A stretch of DNA of 64,000 bases, taken from the NCBI RefSeq assembly GCF_009928415.1, contig NZ_JAABNN010000004.1, forward strand, positions 1-64,000, given 5' to 3'. Of the stretch, positions 47,601 to 56,580 are shown one piece after another. The notes below the pieces were generated by a model. It searched no databases. It saw only the letters and a list, made by a program, of their open reading frames with translations, and was not told the origin of the DNA. The translations under genes were made by a program, and so were the position numbers. The stretch is from Bacillus sp. USDA818B3_A. GTDB lineage: Bacteria > Bacillota > Bacilli > Bacillales > Cytobacillaceae. How positions within the stretch are numbered: position 1 is the first letter of the stretch; each line of letters begins with the position of its first letter.

Positions 47601-48033
47601 GGTTGACAGTGGTGTGATGGATTATGTTGGCTTCTTTACGGTGACAGCTGGCCGAGGCATTCGCCAAAAGGCCGATGAGTTCAAGGCAGAAGGACGTTTT
47701 CTTGAAAGTCATGCGCTTCAGTCATTGGCGCTTGAGTCTGCTGAAGGTTTTGCTGAGTTGATTCACCGCCAGATGCGTGATCGCTGGGGCTTCCCGGATC
47801 CGCTTGATTTCACGATGCAGGATCGTTTTACGGCGAAATATCAGGGGCAGCGTTTCTCGTTTGGTTACCCGGCATGTCCGGAGTTAGAAGACCAGAAGAA
47901 GTTGTTTAAGTTGATTCATCCTGAGGAGATTGGGATTGAGTTGACGGAGGGCTGTATGATGGAGCCGGAGGCATCGGTTTCTGCGATTGTTTTTGCTCAT
48001 CCTGAGGCTCGGTATTTTAATGTGAATAGATAA
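44584..48033 (+). CDS. metH: Cobalamin-dependent methionine synthase
   Basis: This 1149-residue enzyme starts at ATG 44584 after GGGGGG; a frame open from 44545 has no suitable site. Domains in order: homocysteine barrel (about 1-310, zinc cysteines in GGCCGTTP near 288), pterin-binding barrel (about 340-600; [14 protein letters not shown]), cobalamin-binding cap and Rossmann region (about 640-870; the axial His in [10 protein letters not shown] near 725), and the activation domain (about 900-1149; [18 protein letters not shown]). All four modules are present, so the enzyme is complete. It needs vitamin B12. Confidence 0.95.
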   Translation: MPKTPFSEQLKKRILVMDGAMGTMLQQANLTAEDFGGEEYEGCNEHLVLTAPSVISRIHREYLEAGADIIETNTFGATSLVLDEYELGYKAYEINKIAAMLAVREVMSVSTDEWPRYVAGSMGPTTKTLSVTGGTTFDALSATYEEQAIGLIDGGVDLLLLETSQDLLNVKAGFVGIQSAFSKTGKTLPIFISGTIEPMGTTLAGQTIESFFISVEHMNPIAVGLNCATGPEFMQDHIRSLSGLSTVAVSCYPNAGLPDEDGHYHETPEILAKKLSDFAAHGWLNIVGGCCGTTPEHIKAIADAMKEYQPRPFQSSTTHMVSGIDPFIYDDPTLRPIMVGERTNVIGSRKFKRLITEGKFEEASEVARAQVKGGAHVIDICLADPDRDEIVDMENFIKEVVKKVKVPLVIDSTDEKVIERALKYSQGKAIINSINLEDGEERFEAIVPLIHRYGAAVVVGTIDEEGMGVSAERKLAIAKRSHDLLVNKYGLKSQDLIFDPLVFPVGTGDEQYIGSAKATVDGIRMIKEALPNVQTILGISNVSFGLPPVGREVLNSVFLYHCTQAGLDYAIVNTEKLERFASISKDEVQLAEALLFDTTDETLATFTEFYRGKKKEAKTTIPNMTLEERLAYYVIEGTKEGLLPDLEIALSTYPAPLDIINGPLMDGMKEVGRLFNDNQLIVAEVLQSAEVMKASVSFLEPHMEKGDVSASKGKVILATVKGDVHDIGKNLVDIILSNNGYDVVDLGIKVTPTELVQAIREEKPDMVGLSGLLVKSAQQMVLTAQDMKEAGISVPILVGGAALSRKFTDTRIAKEYDGLVLYAKDAMNGLSLANQLQSPEEYQKLLDDKAEKLAALDVPRELPARPASSVAVKVKPAVSTEVPVFTPMDTKRHILRSYSLSHIEPYINMQMLIGHHLGLKGKLSKLLAEKDEKALKIKGTVDQLLADASANNWITPAASYQFFPAQSDGNKVFIYDPEDQKTIIETFDFPRQESAPFLCLADFLKSVDSGVMDYVGFFTVTAGRGIRQKADEFKAEGRFLESHALQSLALESAEGFAELIHRQMRDRWGFPDPLDFTMQDRFTAKYQGQRFSFGYPACPELEDQKKLFKLIHPEEIGIELTEGCMMEPEASVSAIVFAHPEARYFNVNR

Positions 48034-48040
48034 GATGTAG

Positions 48041-48069
48041 TCCGCGGATATTATTTCCGCGGATTTTTT
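48041..48069 (+). terminator. Terminator of the met operon
   Basis: Two copies of TCCGCGGA (48041-48048 and 48056-48063) form a short GC-rich hairpin followed by six T. Confidence 0.85.
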
Positions 48070-48119
48070 GTGTGTGGATTGGGATGGTGGTGGTGATGCG
48101 TGTGTGGTGATGAGGTGAT

Positions 48120-48403
48120 TTCCGCCTGTTTTTGAGTTTTTTCCGCGCATTGTGGAATTTTTCCCGCCTGTTCTTGTTGTATTTCCGCCGAATTATGGAG
48201 TAATTCCGCCAAACCTAATTTTCACCCTTTAAAAATTGCGTTTCTTAATGGGATTTCTTTTTGATTGTTGCTGTGAATTCCGCCGATTTTTGCGTTTTTT
48301 CCGCGCGACTTAGAATTTATTCCGCCTATTTTTGTTATATTTCCGCCGTTTTCTGGAATAATTCCGCCATTCTTCCCTTTTATTCCGCCTGCCCGTCTTT
48401 TAT
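48120..48403. repeat. 21-bp periodic TTCCGCC array (two blocks)
   Basis: The heptamer TTCCGCC (or close variants TTCCGCG, TCCCGCC) begins at 48120, 48141, 48162, 48183 and 48204, then at 48278, 48299, 48320, 48341, 48362 and 48383. Within each block every step is exactly 21 bases. The spacers are mostly A/T and differ between neighbouring units. Unit n of the first block resembles unit n of the second; for example, the TTCCGCG variant is the second unit in both. This points to duplication of a five-unit block. It lies between the met terminator and the marR promoter. No coding or known RNA family is recognised. Confidence 0.85.
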
Positions 48404-48479
48404 CATAAAAAAAGCCAGATCCGCCGTCAGCACCGCTCGCCCCTTATGTCATACCACCACCCAATTTTTAGCACAACCC

Positions 48480-48508
48480 TTGACATAAACACCAATATAG
48501 AATATATT
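48480..48508 (+). promoter_or_regulatory. Predicted marR promoter
   Basis: TTGACA (48480-48485), a 17-base spacer and TATATT (48503-48508) form a near-consensus SigA promoter. Confidence 0.7.
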
Positions 48509-48519
48509 TACCTAGGTAA
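48508..48519. promoter_or_regulatory. Candidate MarR operator
   Basis: TTACCTAGGTAA is a perfect 12-bp palindrome touching the -10 element of the marR promoter. Its form and position suit autorepression by the MarR protein encoded next. Confidence 0.6.
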
Positions 48520-48543
48520 CTATTAAAAAAGATGGAGCGACTT

Positions 48544-48957
48544 ATGATAACCCACGAACTATTCCATACCCTTCATCAGCTATCAAGACATCTCACCAAT
48601 ACACTTAACGAAGCTCTAAAACCATTAGGATTATATAGTGCCCAGTGGTCCGTTATCTATGTACTCAAAAATAAAGGGTCGCTGACACAAAAAGAACTTT
48701 GCGATTACCTATTTGTCGAAGCGCCACCTATGACACGAACCATCCAACGTCTAGTCAAACAAGGCTACGTAACTCAAATACCTGGGAAAGACAAACGAGA
48801 AAAATATGTACAATTAACGAATATAGCCCTTCAGGAATACCCAGCCTGGGAACAAATCGTGAATTCGGCCAATCAGGAACTCATGAAAAACTTCCCTCTT
48901 GAATCACGAGAACAACTTTTACAATTGCAAAAAAGCTGGTTACAGCAAATTTTATAA
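48544..48957 (+). CDS. MarR-family transcriptional regulator
   Basis: This 137-residue protein starts at ATG 48544, six bases after GGAG; an ATG at 48532 lacks a site. The winged helix-turn-helix has LGLYSAQWSVIYVLKNKGSLTQKELCDYL, then APPMTRTIQRLVKQGYV and the wing GKDKREKYVQLT. MarR proteins usually repress a neighbouring transporter or their own gene until a ligand binds. An MFS exporter gene follows after 14 bases, so the pair probably forms an efflux module controlled through the palindrome at 48508. Confidence 0.88.
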   Translation: MITHELFHTLHQLSRHLTNTLNEALKPLGLYSAQWSVIYVLKNKGSLTQKELCDYLFVEAPPMTRTIQRLVKQGYVTQIPGKDKREKYVQLTNIALQEYPAWEQIVNSANQELMKNFPLESREQLLQLQKSWLQQIL

Positions 48958-48971
48958 CAGAGGTGCATCAT

Positions 48972-50183
48972 ATGAATAAACCAAAACTTTGGACGAAAAA
49001 CTTTATTAGTATCTCCTTTAGTAATCTTTTTCTCTTTTTAACCTTTTATGTCTTACTTGTCACCCTTCCCTCATACGCCCTTGACGAATTACATAGCAGT
49101 TCTTCAATGGCAGGACTAATGACCACCGTATTTTTACTATCAGCCATCATCTCCCGACCTTTAGCCGGTCAATGGCTTGGGCGAGCTGGCAATAAGAAGG
49201 TTCTGCTCACAGCACTCATTCTTTTCGCAGCTGCATCCCTTTTATATTTCTTCCCTAAAACCATTACAGGATTCTTAATTATCCGCCTGTTACATGGAAT
49301 TGGGTTTGGAATGGCGACAACAGCTGTTGGTACGATTGTAGCCGATATGATTCCTGCCTCCCGCCGCGGTGAGGGAATGGGGTACTTCGCGATGTCAACC
49401 AATTTGGCGATGGTTTTTGGTCCATTTATTGGTTTAATGGCCATGCAGCAATGGGGTGCACGTCCATTATTTATCCTTAGTGTCATTGTAGCTTTTTGTT
49501 CGTTAGTTACAGGGCTCATTGTGAAACACAACACATTTGAAGAACCTGCACAAACGAAGGCTCAGTCATCGTTTTCGATCAGCAGCCTATTTGAAGTCTC
49601 TGCTGTTCCAATTTCTATCGTCGGAAGCTTTATGGCGATTGTGTATTCGGCGCTTTTATCATTTGTATCGATTTATGCAAGTGAAATTCATTTAGAGCAC
49701 ATCGCCAGTATGTTCTTTGTGGTCTATGCGATTGTCTTATTAGCATCAAGACCATTTACAGGCAAGTGGCTGGACCAATATGGCCCTAATGTAATGACTT
49801 ACCCATGTATCGTTCTTTTTGCCATCGGGATGTTTATCTTGAGTCAAAGCAATGGAGCTGTTACGTTCCTTGTATCAGCAGGTTTGATTGGTATCGGCTG
49901 GGGAACCCTTTTCCCAACCTTCCAAACCATTGCGATTCAAGATGCGGAGCCACGAAAAAGAGGATTGGCTACGGCAACGTTCCTATCTATTTATGATACT
50001 GGAATTGCGTTAGGTTCCTTTATCGTTGGGGTTATTGCCTCAACGATGGATTATAGTACTTTATATTGCTTCTTCTCCTTCTATATCTTAATCGGCTTAG
50101 TGCTTTTTTACTTCCTTCATACGAAGAAGAGCACTGCTGCCAAAGAATCTGCACAACAGCAAACAAAAGTACAGGAAATTTAA
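48972..50183 (+). CDS. MFS transporter, probable drug/metabolite exporter
   Basis: This 403-residue protein starts at ATG 48972 behind AGAGG; a GTG three codons upstream is less likely. Twelve hydrophobic segments are visible, with the motif-A-like region GRAGNKKVLL between helices 2 and 3 and GIGFGMATTAVGTIVADMIPASRRGEGMGYF around helices 4-5. It is predicted to use the proton gradient to export small molecules. It is co-transcribed with the MarR regulator. The substrate is unknown. Confidence 0.85.
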   Translation: MNKPKLWTKNFISISFSNLFLFLTFYVLLVTLPSYALDELHSSSSMAGLMTTVFLLSAIISRPLAGQWLGRAGNKKVLLTALILFAAASLLYFFPKTITGFLIIRLLHGIGFGMATTAVGTIVADMIPASRRGEGMGYFAMSTNLAMVFGPFIGLMAMQQWGARPLFILSVIVAFCSLVTGLIVKHNTFEEPAQTKAQSSFSISSLFEVSAVPISIVGSFMAIVYSALLSFVSIYASEIHLEHIASMFFVVYAIVLLASRPFTGKWLDQYGPNVMTYPCIVLFAIGMFILSQSNGAVTFLVSAGLIGIGWGTLFPTFQTIAIQDAEPRKRGLATATFLSIYDTGIALGSFIVGVIASTMDYSTLYCFFSFYILIGLVLFYFLHTKKSTAAKESAQQQTKVQEI

Positions 50184-50211
50184 GCTTTGAAGTAAATATC
50201 AGTTTAAACAC

Positions 50212-50256
50212 AAGAACCATCATTCCCACTTAGGAAATGATGGTTCTTTTTATTTT
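50212..50256. terminator. Bidirectional terminator
   Basis: A perfect 13-bp stem (AAGAACCATCATT / AATGATGGTTCTT) with T-rich flanks lies between the MFS gene and pxpC, which converge. It may end both transcripts. Confidence 0.85.
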
Positions 50257-51203
50257 GCCGCCCCCAGCTGCAAATGTTTTAATAATCTCTGCCTTTCAAC
50301 ATAAAGCTGCTGCGCTTCCTCTACTGACACCATGGAAAAGTGAATAATGGTGCCTGTCACCGCTTGGGCAAGCCTCGCAATGTCTACGGAGATCACTGTG
50401 CCGATTCTAGTGTAGCCTCCGGTGGTTTGTCTGTCGGCGAGGAGGATGATGGGCTGGCCGCTGGCGGGGACTTGGATTCCTCCTAATGGAATGGGGTCGG
50501 ATATGATGTCTGGGCCGCCGATGTGTTCCAGTTTTGGTCCCTTTAGCTGATAGCCCATCCGGTTCGATTGAGGTGTTACTATAAATTCTTCGGAGAAAAA
50601 GCGTTGAATACTCTGCTCCGTAAATCTCCCCTCTTGCGGACCTAAAATGACCCTTACCGTGATTTCTTTTGAATAAGAAGGAACTAAATCTGGACGAAGT
50701 TTCTTAAAGGGTTTTCTGATCACCGGTCTGCCCTTCAATACATCGCCCTTACTCAATGCCCGTCCCTCATATCCGCCTAGCTTTCCATTTAAGAAGGTAG
50801 ATTTACTGCCTAACACAAAGGGAACGTCAATGCCACCTCCAATAGCTATTAATGCACGCGCTCCTTGTTGACACGTTCCTATCGTCAAAACCTGGCCCTT
50901 TCGCAGCAGGAAGCTTTTCCATAGGGCCACTTCCTCCCCGTCCACTTTCGGACTAAAATCCCCACCGCAAATCGCCACTGCCACATCGCATAATGCCTCC
51001 AGTTCCGGTCCAATCATGGCTGCCTCAAGAACGGCTTCACCAGCAGCATTACCCACGAGGATATTTGCGGCATGCATGGAGTAACTATCCATCGCCCCGG
51101 ATGTGCTAATTCCATATTGCTGGTACCCATATCGTCCTAGATCCTGCACCGATGTTTGCAGCCCCGGTTTTAATACTTTTAAAATGGCACACAATTGGTT
51201 CAC
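50250..51203 (-). CDS. pxpC: 5-oxoprolinase subunit C (PxpC/KipA)
   Basis: This 317-residue protein of the biotin-dependent carboxyltransferase family has [58 protein letters not shown] and the C-terminal [19 protein letters not shown]. With PxpA and PxpB it forms the ATP-dependent 5-oxoprolinase that opens pyroglutamate to glutamate. A GTG start overlaps the pxpA stop codon (GTGA), so the genes are coupled. Confidence 0.9.
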   Translation of the reverse strand: MNQLCAILKVLKPGLQTSVQDLGRYGYQQYGISTSGAMDSYSMHAANILVGNAAGEAVLEAAMIGPELEALCDVAVAICGGDFSPKVDGEEVALWKSFLLRKGQVLTIGTCQQGARALIAIGGGIDVPFVLGSKSTFLNGKLGGYEGRALSKGDVLKGRPVIRKPFKKLRPDLVPSYSKEITVRVILGPQEGRFTEQSIQRFFSEEFIVTPQSNRMGYQLKGPKLEHIGGPDIISDPIPLGGIQVPASGQPIILLADRQTTGGYTRIGTVISVDIARLAQAVTGTIIHFSMVSVEEAQQLYVERQRLLKHLQLGAAK

Positions 51204-51958
51204 CAGCTTTTTCTCATCTGGATATTCTCTTGGAGAAAAGCCTTCTTTAATTTGGAGGCAAATTCCAGGGCGTGCGGGTCATCCCCATGAACACAAATAG
51301 TATCCGCTTCAATTGCGATATCCGTCCCATCAACGATCTCGACTTTTCCTTCCTTAATCATCCGAATCACTCGGTTAATGGCAAGTTCTGAATCGTGAAT
51401 CATAGCATTCGGTTCCTTTCGGTGGGTTAACGTTCCATCAGGCTGGTAGGTCCGGTCAGCAAACACTTCTCCAGCGACCTTTAAGCCTCTCTCTTTCCCA
51501 GCCATGGCTAGTTTGCTTCCAGCTAGGGCAAATAACACGAGTCCAGGATTCACATCATACACAGCTTGTGTGATCGCATCGGCCATTTCTCGATTCTTTG
51601 CTGCCATATTATATAAAGCACCATGAGGCTTTACATGTACTAGATCAGCCCCACACGCCTTACACACAGCTGCTAATGCACCGATTTGATAAATAACGAG
51701 ATGATGAATCTCGCTAGGAGTCAGCTGCATTTCTCTCCTGCCAAATCCCGCTAAATCTGGGAAGCCGGGATGTGCACCGATTTGAACTCCATATTTTTTG
51801 GCAAGTCTTACGGTCTCAAACATCACATTGTGATCACCGCTATGATACCCGCAGGCAATATTTGCAGATGAGATGTATTTTAAAACTTCTTCATCATTTC
51901 CAATCTTAAACGCTCCAAAACTTTCACCCAAATCACTATTTAAATCAATCACTCTCAT
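51200..51958 (-). CDS. pxpA: 5-oxoprolinase subunit A (PxpA, LamB/YcsF family)
   Basis: This 252-residue protein has the family signature [54 protein letters not shown] and [10 protein letters not shown]. The acidic and His residues build the active site that works with the PxpBC complex on 5-oxoproline. It starts after AAAGGAG and lies 4 nt after pxpB. Confidence 0.93.
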   Translation of the reverse strand: MRVIDLNSDLGESFGAFKIGNDEEVLKYISSANIACGYHSGDHNVMFETVRLAKKYGVQIGAHPGFPDLAGFGRREMQLTPSEIHHLVIYQIGALAAVCKACGADLVHVKPHGALYNMAAKNREMADAITQAVYDVNPGLVLFALAGSKLAMAGKERGLKVAGEVFADRTYQPDGTLTHRKEPNAMIHDSELAINRVIRMIKEGKVEIVDGTDIAIEADTICVHGDDPHALEFASKLKKAFLQENIQMRKSW

Positions 51959-51962
51959 TTGT

Positions 51963-52682
51963 TTACTCCTTTTTATAGGTCTTTACCTCAAATGCTTTTA
52001 AAGCTAGTAATTGCTGGATTTCTTTATACTCCTTGAAATCTACCGAATAAAATTTAATATAATCCCCGGCAGAGAAAAGAAATGGTGACGGACGCTCGAT
52101 GTCAAAGAGCGGAACGGGTGTGATACCAATAATACGCCAGCCGGATGGTACCTCAGCCGGATAAATGCCTGTTTGATTTCCTCCTATTCCGACCGAGCCT
52201 GCCTGCACTTTTGGCCGTGGATGGTCGAGTCTTGGAACCGCAAGACTCGGGGGAAGTCCTCCCAAATAAGGAAAGCCTGGAACAAAACCCATCATATAAA
52301 TCAGGTATTCCTGGCTCGTATGCAGACGAATCACCGCTTCTTCGCTCAGTTGATGGTAGTTTGCCACATACGTTAAATCAGGACCTGTCGTTCCGCCGTA
52401 ATAGACAGGAACTTCGTAAACCACTCGTTCCTGTTGTTCCAAATTAGTTTGATGATGATAAATGCTTTTGAGGCTTTCTTCTAATTCATAAAAGTTAATA
52501 ATCTCAGGTTTATAATAAATGGCAACCGTACAGTAGGAAGGCACAAACTCGACCACGCCTTTTAGATTTGCCTGCTTAACCCTAGAAATGAATTGCTGTA
52601 TCTCCTTATAGAGCACTTCATTTATTTCATTCCCGAACGAAACACTAACCGCGCTATCTCCCAATAAATGAATCTCAATCAT
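51963..52682 (-). CDS. pxpB: 5-oxoprolinase subunit B (PxpB/KipI)
   Basis: This 239-residue protein has the KipI-family blocks [51 protein letters not shown] and [23 protein letters not shown]. It forms the ATP-dependent kinase-like complex with PxpC. In B. subtilis the homologue KipI also inhibits the sporulation kinase KinA. It is the first gene of the pxpBAC operon, starting after AGGGG. Confidence 0.92.
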   Translation of the reverse strand: MIEIHLLGDSAVSVSFGNEINEVLYKEIQQFISRVKQANLKGVVEFVPSYCTVAIYYKPEIINFYELEESLKSIYHHQTNLEQQERVVYEVPVYYGGTTGPDLTYVANYHQLSEEAVIRLHTSQEYLIYMMGFVPGFPYLGGLPPSLAVPRLDHPRPKVQAGSVGIGGNQTGIYPAEVPSGWRIIGITPVPLFDIERPSPFLFSAGDYIKFYSVDFKEYKEIQQLLALKAFEVKTYKKE

Positions 52683-52850
52683 AGCAATCCCCTATTATTC
52701 ATCGTTGGTTTAAAGTTATCTGCTAGAAGGGTAAAATTCAAGTATTATGGCCCACTTTCCACCCAAAATTTACATTGAAAGCACTTCATTTTACATTAAT
52801 TTTTAATTGCGATAAGCTAGAATTATTACTAGATATAGGAGGGATCTTAG

Positions 52851-53414
52851 ATGTTTGATGTAGTTGTTATTGGGGCAGGTGCTGCCGGGGCAAGTGCTGC
52901 GCTTTTTACTGCCAAGGCAGGAAAGAAAACATTAGTTGTTGATAATGATAAAAGTATGACAAAACGTGCTTGGATTGAAAACCATTATGGAGTGGCGGAA
53001 ATTACTGGACCAGATCTAATTGATATTGGTAAAAAGCAAGCCGCAAAATTTGGGGCAGAAATAGTAGAAGCTACCGTAACCGATGTTCATAAAAATGAAG
53101 AAGGTTTCAAAGTCGTAACCGATCAAAACGAATACCAAGCCAAGCATGTCATTGTGGCAACTGGAGCCTTAACTGCTCTCGCTGAACCTATTGGTCTAAA
53201 AACCAAGCCTGGAACAGAACCAAGAATCAAAACTGTCTTGGATGTAGATGCAGCTGGAAAAACAAATATCGATGGAATTTGGGCAGCCGGAACCGTAGCT
53301 GGTGTGAGTGTACATACAATCATTACTGCTGGTGACGGTGCGAAAGTGGCGATTAATGTAATTAGTGAAATCAACGGTGAACGCTATGTTGACCATGATG
53401 TATTGAAATCTTAA
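52851..53414 (+). CDS. Small FAD/NAD(P)-binding oxidoreductase (thioredoxin reductase-like)
   Basis: This 187-residue flavoprotein begins FDVVVIGAGAAGASAALFTAKAGKKTLVVD (dinucleotide-binding GxGxxG), has an NAD-like ATGALTAL stretch near 105 and a C-terminal GIWAAGTVAGVSVHTIITAGDGAKVAINV that binds FAD. It lacks the CxxC of thioredoxin reductases and the second Rossmann domain, so it is about 60% of the usual length. It starts after AGGAGG. A VOC protein follows after 21 bases; the two may act together on a reactive metabolite. Confidence 0.8.
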   Translation: MFDVVVIGAGAAGASAALFTAKAGKKTLVVDNDKSMTKRAWIENHYGVAEITGPDLIDIGKKQAAKFGAEIVEATVTDVHKNEEGFKVVTDQNEYQAKHVIVATGALTALAEPIGLKTKPGTEPRIKTVLDVDAAGKTNIDGIWAAGTVAGVSVHTIITAGDGAKVAINVISEINGERYVDHDVLKS

Positions 53415-53435
53415 TTAAGCTAAGGAGCAATCAAA

Positions 53436-53819
53436 ATGGCTGTTAAAAAGATGGACCATGTTGGCGTATTTGTTAAAGACTTAAATGCATCACTTACCTT
53501 TTATCAAGAGGTTGTTGGGATGGAACTAAAGGACCAGTTTACCATTGCTGATGGAGCCCTTACCCTTGCTTTCCTTGGTTTCAACGGTTCGGATGAAACG
53601 GAATTAGAATTAGTTCATGGAGGCAATCCAAACCTGCCGGAAGAAGGAAAGGTAAATCACATTGCTTTCTTAGTAGATGATATCGACGAAGAATTTAACC
53701 GGTTAAAAGGACTAGAAGTAGCTTTTATTAGCGAAGAAGTGGATACCCTTCCTAACGGGTATCGCAATTTCTTTGTCAATGGCCCTGATGGGGAAAAAGT
53801 AGAGTTTTTCAAAAGATAA
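53436..53819 (+). CDS. VOC-family (glyoxalase-like) protein
   Basis: This 127-residue protein has two beta-alpha-beta modules of the vicinal oxygen chelate fold: MDHVGVFVKDLNASLTFYQEVVGMEL and VNHIAFLVDDIDEEFNRLKGL, ending FFVNGPDGEKVEFFKR. The His of DHVG and NHIA and a C-terminal Glu in KVEFF are the usual metal ligands, as in lactoylglutathione lyases. It starts after AAGGAG. The substrate is not known. Confidence 0.85.
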   Translation: MAVKKMDHVGVFVKDLNASLTFYQEVVGMELKDQFTIADGALTLAFLGFNGSDETELELVHGGNPNLPEEGKVNHIAFLVDDIDEEFNRLKGLEVAFISEEVDTLPNGYRNFFVNGPDGEKVEFFKR

Positions 53820-53828
53820 TTTTAGATC

Positions 53829-53866
53829 CACGAAAAAAGAGGCTTAAGTTAGCCTCTTTTTCGTTA
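53829..53866. terminator. Bidirectional terminator
   Basis: AAAGAGGCT and AGCCTCTTT form a 9-bp stem with a six-base loop (TAAGTT) and T-runs on both strands, between the converging VOC and ECF-S genes. Confidence 0.85.
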
Positions 53867-53876
53867 AAAAAATATA

Positions 53877-54404
53877 TTAAAATTTGGCTCTTTGCTTTAA
53901 GCGTGCTGTAAGCGGGACAACAATGATTCCCGCGATTACCACTTGCATCACGTTTCCTGGGATGGAACCGAGTGGCTGGACCCAGTTACCGTAGAGGGCC
54001 ACTTCTGCAAAATAGTAGCCTACTACTTTTATAATCAGTGCAAGGGCAATGGCAAGTGTGCTTACAAGGGCCCGATTACCAGGTACCTTTTCCGTTATAA
54101 GACCGACGACAAAGCCCATCAACCCTACGATAACGAAGGTAAATGGTGACCATATCGCCCAGCCTGAGATAATATCGAATAAGCCCATCCCGAAGGCTCC
54201 TGCAATCGCCCCTGTTTTTTTACCGTAAACCAAGGCCGCTATAAAAAGTGGTACGTTTCCGAGATGGATTAATCCACCGTTCCCCATGATTGGAAGTCTT
54301 AAATTGATGAACATGGTCGCTACTAGAGTTAATGCAATGAAAAGTGCATTAATGACGATAGCCCTAGTTTTAGTTGGTGCTGCATGTGAGTATGTAGAAT
54401 TCAT
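53877..54404 (-). CDS. ECF-type transporter S component
   Basis: This 175-residue membrane protein has about five to six hydrophobic segments, with the ECF S-component style motif GNGGLIHLGNVPLFIAALVYG and a following GAIAGAFGMGLFDIISGW. S components bind a vitamin or precursor and dock to a shared EcfAT module. The substrate cannot be told; no riboswitch is visible in the 200 bases upstream. It starts after AAGGGG. Confidence 0.8.
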   Translation of the reverse strand: MNSTYSHAAPTKTRAIVINALFIALTLVATMFINLRLPIMGNGGLIHLGNVPLFIAALVYGKKTGAIAGAFGMGLFDIISGWAIWSPFTFVIVGLMGFVVGLITEKVPGNRALVSTLAIALALIIKVVGYYFAEVALYGNWVQPLGSIPGNVMQVVIAGIIVVPLTARLKQRAKF

Positions 54405-54534
54405 ATGATGACCCCTTTTTTCTTTTTTTTCATAATATCATACTACTTTATCGATGTCGTATATTAGATATTGGAAATATTCAGAATGAGGTGGGGAAAT
54501 CAAATACGAAAAAACATGATGAATTTGAATCGTA

Positions 54535-54570
54535 AAAAAGTTCAGAGCCTTAAAGGGTCTGAACTTTTTT
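54535..54570. terminator. Bidirectional terminator
   Basis: GTTCAGAGCC and GGGTCTGAAC pair to form a stem with one G-U pair, flanked by A and T runs. It lies downstream of the 54610 gene. Confidence 0.85.
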
Positions 54571-54609
54571 ACAGTAATACCTGTACCCCACCAGATAGTG
54601 TGGGAGTTT

Positions 54610-55008
54610 CTAAACTTTAAGATCCTTGCCAGCTTCGACGATATGAAACAGCAAATGGGCTAGATGATGAATAGGGCCATATTCCTGCTCTTCCTCTTCA
54701 TCCTCTTCGTCGCCAATTGTAAGGTCATTTAAAAATAGCGCCATAAACTCATAGAAGTCTTTAAGCTGGAAGGAATAACAGCCGACAGGGTCTTCATTAT
54801 CCTCTTCATACTGCAATACCATATAAGAAAGATTCCCATCAATGTCTGCCGCATCAAAAAAGACAAAAAAGCCAATATTGGTATCAAGCTCAAATAAATG
54901 TCTTGTCCCGCCTTCAGTTGCTGTGTTAAATTCCTCTTGATTTATTTTCTGTACTTGCATGCTGTCCACATTATCTTCTTGGTGAAAACCAACTACAAAT
55001 GATTCCAT
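54610..55008 (-). CDS. Hypothetical acidic protein, 132 residues
   Basis: The protein has no signal peptide or membrane segment and a strongly acidic loop (IGDEEDEEEEQEYG, about 99-112). The core alternates beta-like segments (TNIGFFVFFDAADIDGN, LSYMVLQYEED) and a helix (FYEFMALFLNDL). It starts after AAGGAGG and is followed by a terminator. I do not recognise a family. It looks like a conserved small cytosolic Bacillaceae protein. A small acidic neighbour gene lies upstream. Confidence 0.65.
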   Translation of the reverse strand: MESFVVGFHQEDNVDSMQVQKINQEEFNTATEGGTRHLFELDTNIGFFVFFDAADIDGNLSYMVLQYEEDNEDPVGCYSFQLKDFYEFMALFLNDLTIGDEEDEEEEQEYGPIHHLAHLLFHIVEAGKDLKV

Positions 55009-55074
55009 GATATCCTCCTTACCTTTTCATCAAAGTCAAACACTGTTAGTAGGATGCCCACTTTTTGAATCATT

Positions 55075-55260
55075 TCATTCAAGTGGATTATTGTCATCCT
55101 CATTTCTCTCTTGGTAATATTCCGTCAAAAGAGGATTTTCCGTTGTCGCAAAGCGTGCTGTCTGCAGACTCATCTCAGGTTCAACTCCATACAGCTTTTT
55201 CATCGCCTCTTTCTCCCATTCCTCATCTTCAAACAATCGGCTCGGTTCTTGATCTTTCAT
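55075..55260 (-). CDS. Small hypothetical acidic protein, 61 residues
   Basis: The frame starts at ATG 55260, seven bases after AGGTG; a GTG one codon earlier is also possible. The protein (begins MKDQEPSRLFEDEEWEKEAMKKL) is acidic and charged, with no membrane segment. It lies between the PLP enzyme gene and the 132-residue acidic protein gene on the same strand. No family is recognised. The Shine-Dalgarno site and gene spacing support it as real. Confidence 0.6.
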   Translation of the reverse strand: MKDQEPSRLFEDEEWEKEAMKKLYGVEPEMSLQTARFATTENPLLTEYYQERNEDDNNPLE

Positions 55261-55287
55261 CACTTCTCACCTGCTTTCTTTTCCTCA

Positions 55288-56463
55288 TTAATCACATAAA
55301 GCTTTCTCCAAATCATGGATCAGAACATTTACATCCTCTAGACCTACTGCCAGTCGAATAGTCCCCGGGCTGATATGTTCCTTTAGCAGCTGTCCCTCAT
55401 TGTTCCGCAAATTAGGAGACAGGACTAGGCTTTCAAATGAACCCCAGGAAACTCCGATTTTAAAAGCAGTTAGTTTGTTAATTACCCTTTCTACTCCACA
55501 ATAATCTGCTTCCGTTAGTTCTATGCTCATTAAACCGCTGTAACCAGTGAGTTGTTTTTTTCCTAATAAAAAATCCGGATGGGATTCAAGTCCAGGGAAA
55601 TTAACTTTAGCTACTTTCGGGTGGGACTCCAAATACGCGGCAACTTTTAATGCATTCTCCTGATGGGACTGCATGCGCAGTGGTAAGGTCCGTAAGCCCC
55701 TTAGCAAAAGGGCTGCTTCGGACGGCGGCATCGCAGCTCCCATTAGTAAATATTCTTTCTCAAATAATGATTTCATGATTTTATAACTTGTAATTAACAC
55801 CCCGCCTAAGACATCACTATGGCCGCCAAGATATTTAGAAGCGGAATGGACGACGATATCGATCCCATGCGGTATTGGTTTTTGAAAAAGGGGCGTCGCC
55901 CAGGTATTATCGATAATCGTCCGGATTCCATTTTCCTTTGCCAGTTTACTGATCGCGGCAAGATCTAGCAATCGATAGGTCAGATCCGTCGGGCTTTCGA
56001 GAAAGATCACCTTCGTGTTCGATTGAATGGCTTGTGAAATTTCCTCGGTATTAGTAGAGTATACAACTGAGTGACTTACATTAAACTTTCCTAAATATTT
56101 TAAGAGCTCCATCGTGGAGTAATATAAATTACTCACACACAGTACATGGTCGCCGCTTTCCACGCTGTTAATTATCGCCGCACTTATCGCTGCCATGCCT
56201 GACCCGAAGGTCTTGCATTCTTCCCCCCGCTCTAATGCGGCTAGTTTTTCCTCCACGATTTCGACCGTAGGATTGGTTCCTCTTCCATAGACATAGTGAT
56301 ATTTTTCTGTTTTAACCGCATCTGTCAACTCACTAAACGTCTGATAGGTGAATACGGTATTTTGAAAAATGGGAGGGACAACCGCACCATTAAAGCGATT
56401 CCGGTCATCTTCATAATGCATACAAATTTGTTTATCGACCTCAAACTCTTTTCCCTGTGACAT
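55288..56463 (-). CDS. Trans-sulfuration family PLP enzyme (methionine gamma-lyase / cystathionine lyase-like)
   Basis: This 391-residue enzyme uses ATG 56463 with AGGAG upstream; a longer frame reaches 56529 but its extension is not family-like. Blocks include YVYGRGTNPTVEIVEEKLAALE, GSGMAAISAAI, ESPTDLTYRLLD, DNTWATPLFQKPI and the PLP lysine in SASKYLGGHSDVLGG. The catalytic set suits a gamma-elimination enzyme on methionine or cystathionine. It is not in the met operon and has no S-box, so a catabolic role is plausible. Confidence 0.85.
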   Translation of the reverse strand: MSQGKEFEVDKQICMHYEDDRNRFNGAVVPPIFQNTVFTYQTFSELTDAVKTEKYHYVYGRGTNPTVEIVEEKLAALERGEECKTFGSGMAAISAAIINSVESGDHVLCVSNLYYSTMELLKYLGKFNVSHSVVYSTNTEEISQAIQSNTKVIFLESPTDLTYRLLDLAAISKLAKENGIRTIIDNTWATPLFQKPIPHGIDIVVHSASKYLGGHSDVLGGVLITSYKIMKSLFEKEYLLMGAAMPPSEAALLLRGLRTLPLRMQSHQENALKVAAYLESHPKVAKVNFPGLESHPDFLLGKKQLTGYSGLMSIELTEADYCGVERVINKLTAFKIGVSWGSFESLVLSPNLRNNEGQLLKEHISPGTIRLAVGLEDVNVLIHDLEKALCD

Positions 56464-56539
56464 AAGAAAGTTGACTCCTATTAAACAAAATTTATTTTTA
56501 CCTATTGTCTGTCTTTCTTCAATATTCATTCCAGTCCAT

Positions 56540-56569
56540 AAAAAAAATCCCTGAAAACAGGGATTTTTT
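56540..56569. terminator. Bidirectional terminator
   Basis: AATCCCTG and CAGGGATT form an 8-bp stem with a four-base loop and A/T runs on both sides. It follows the pre-peptide gene. Confidence 0.85.
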
Positions 56570-56580
56570 GTTTGCCATCA

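Noticed and set aside
48120-48403. CRISPR-like regular repeats
   Set aside because: The conserved part is only 7 bases, the period is 21, the spacers are related between blocks, and no cas genes are present.
48261-48488. 75-codon frame with a seven-residue repeating SA pattern
   Set aside because: The pattern is the direct translation of the 21-bp array. There is no ribosome binding site, and the frame runs into the marR promoter.
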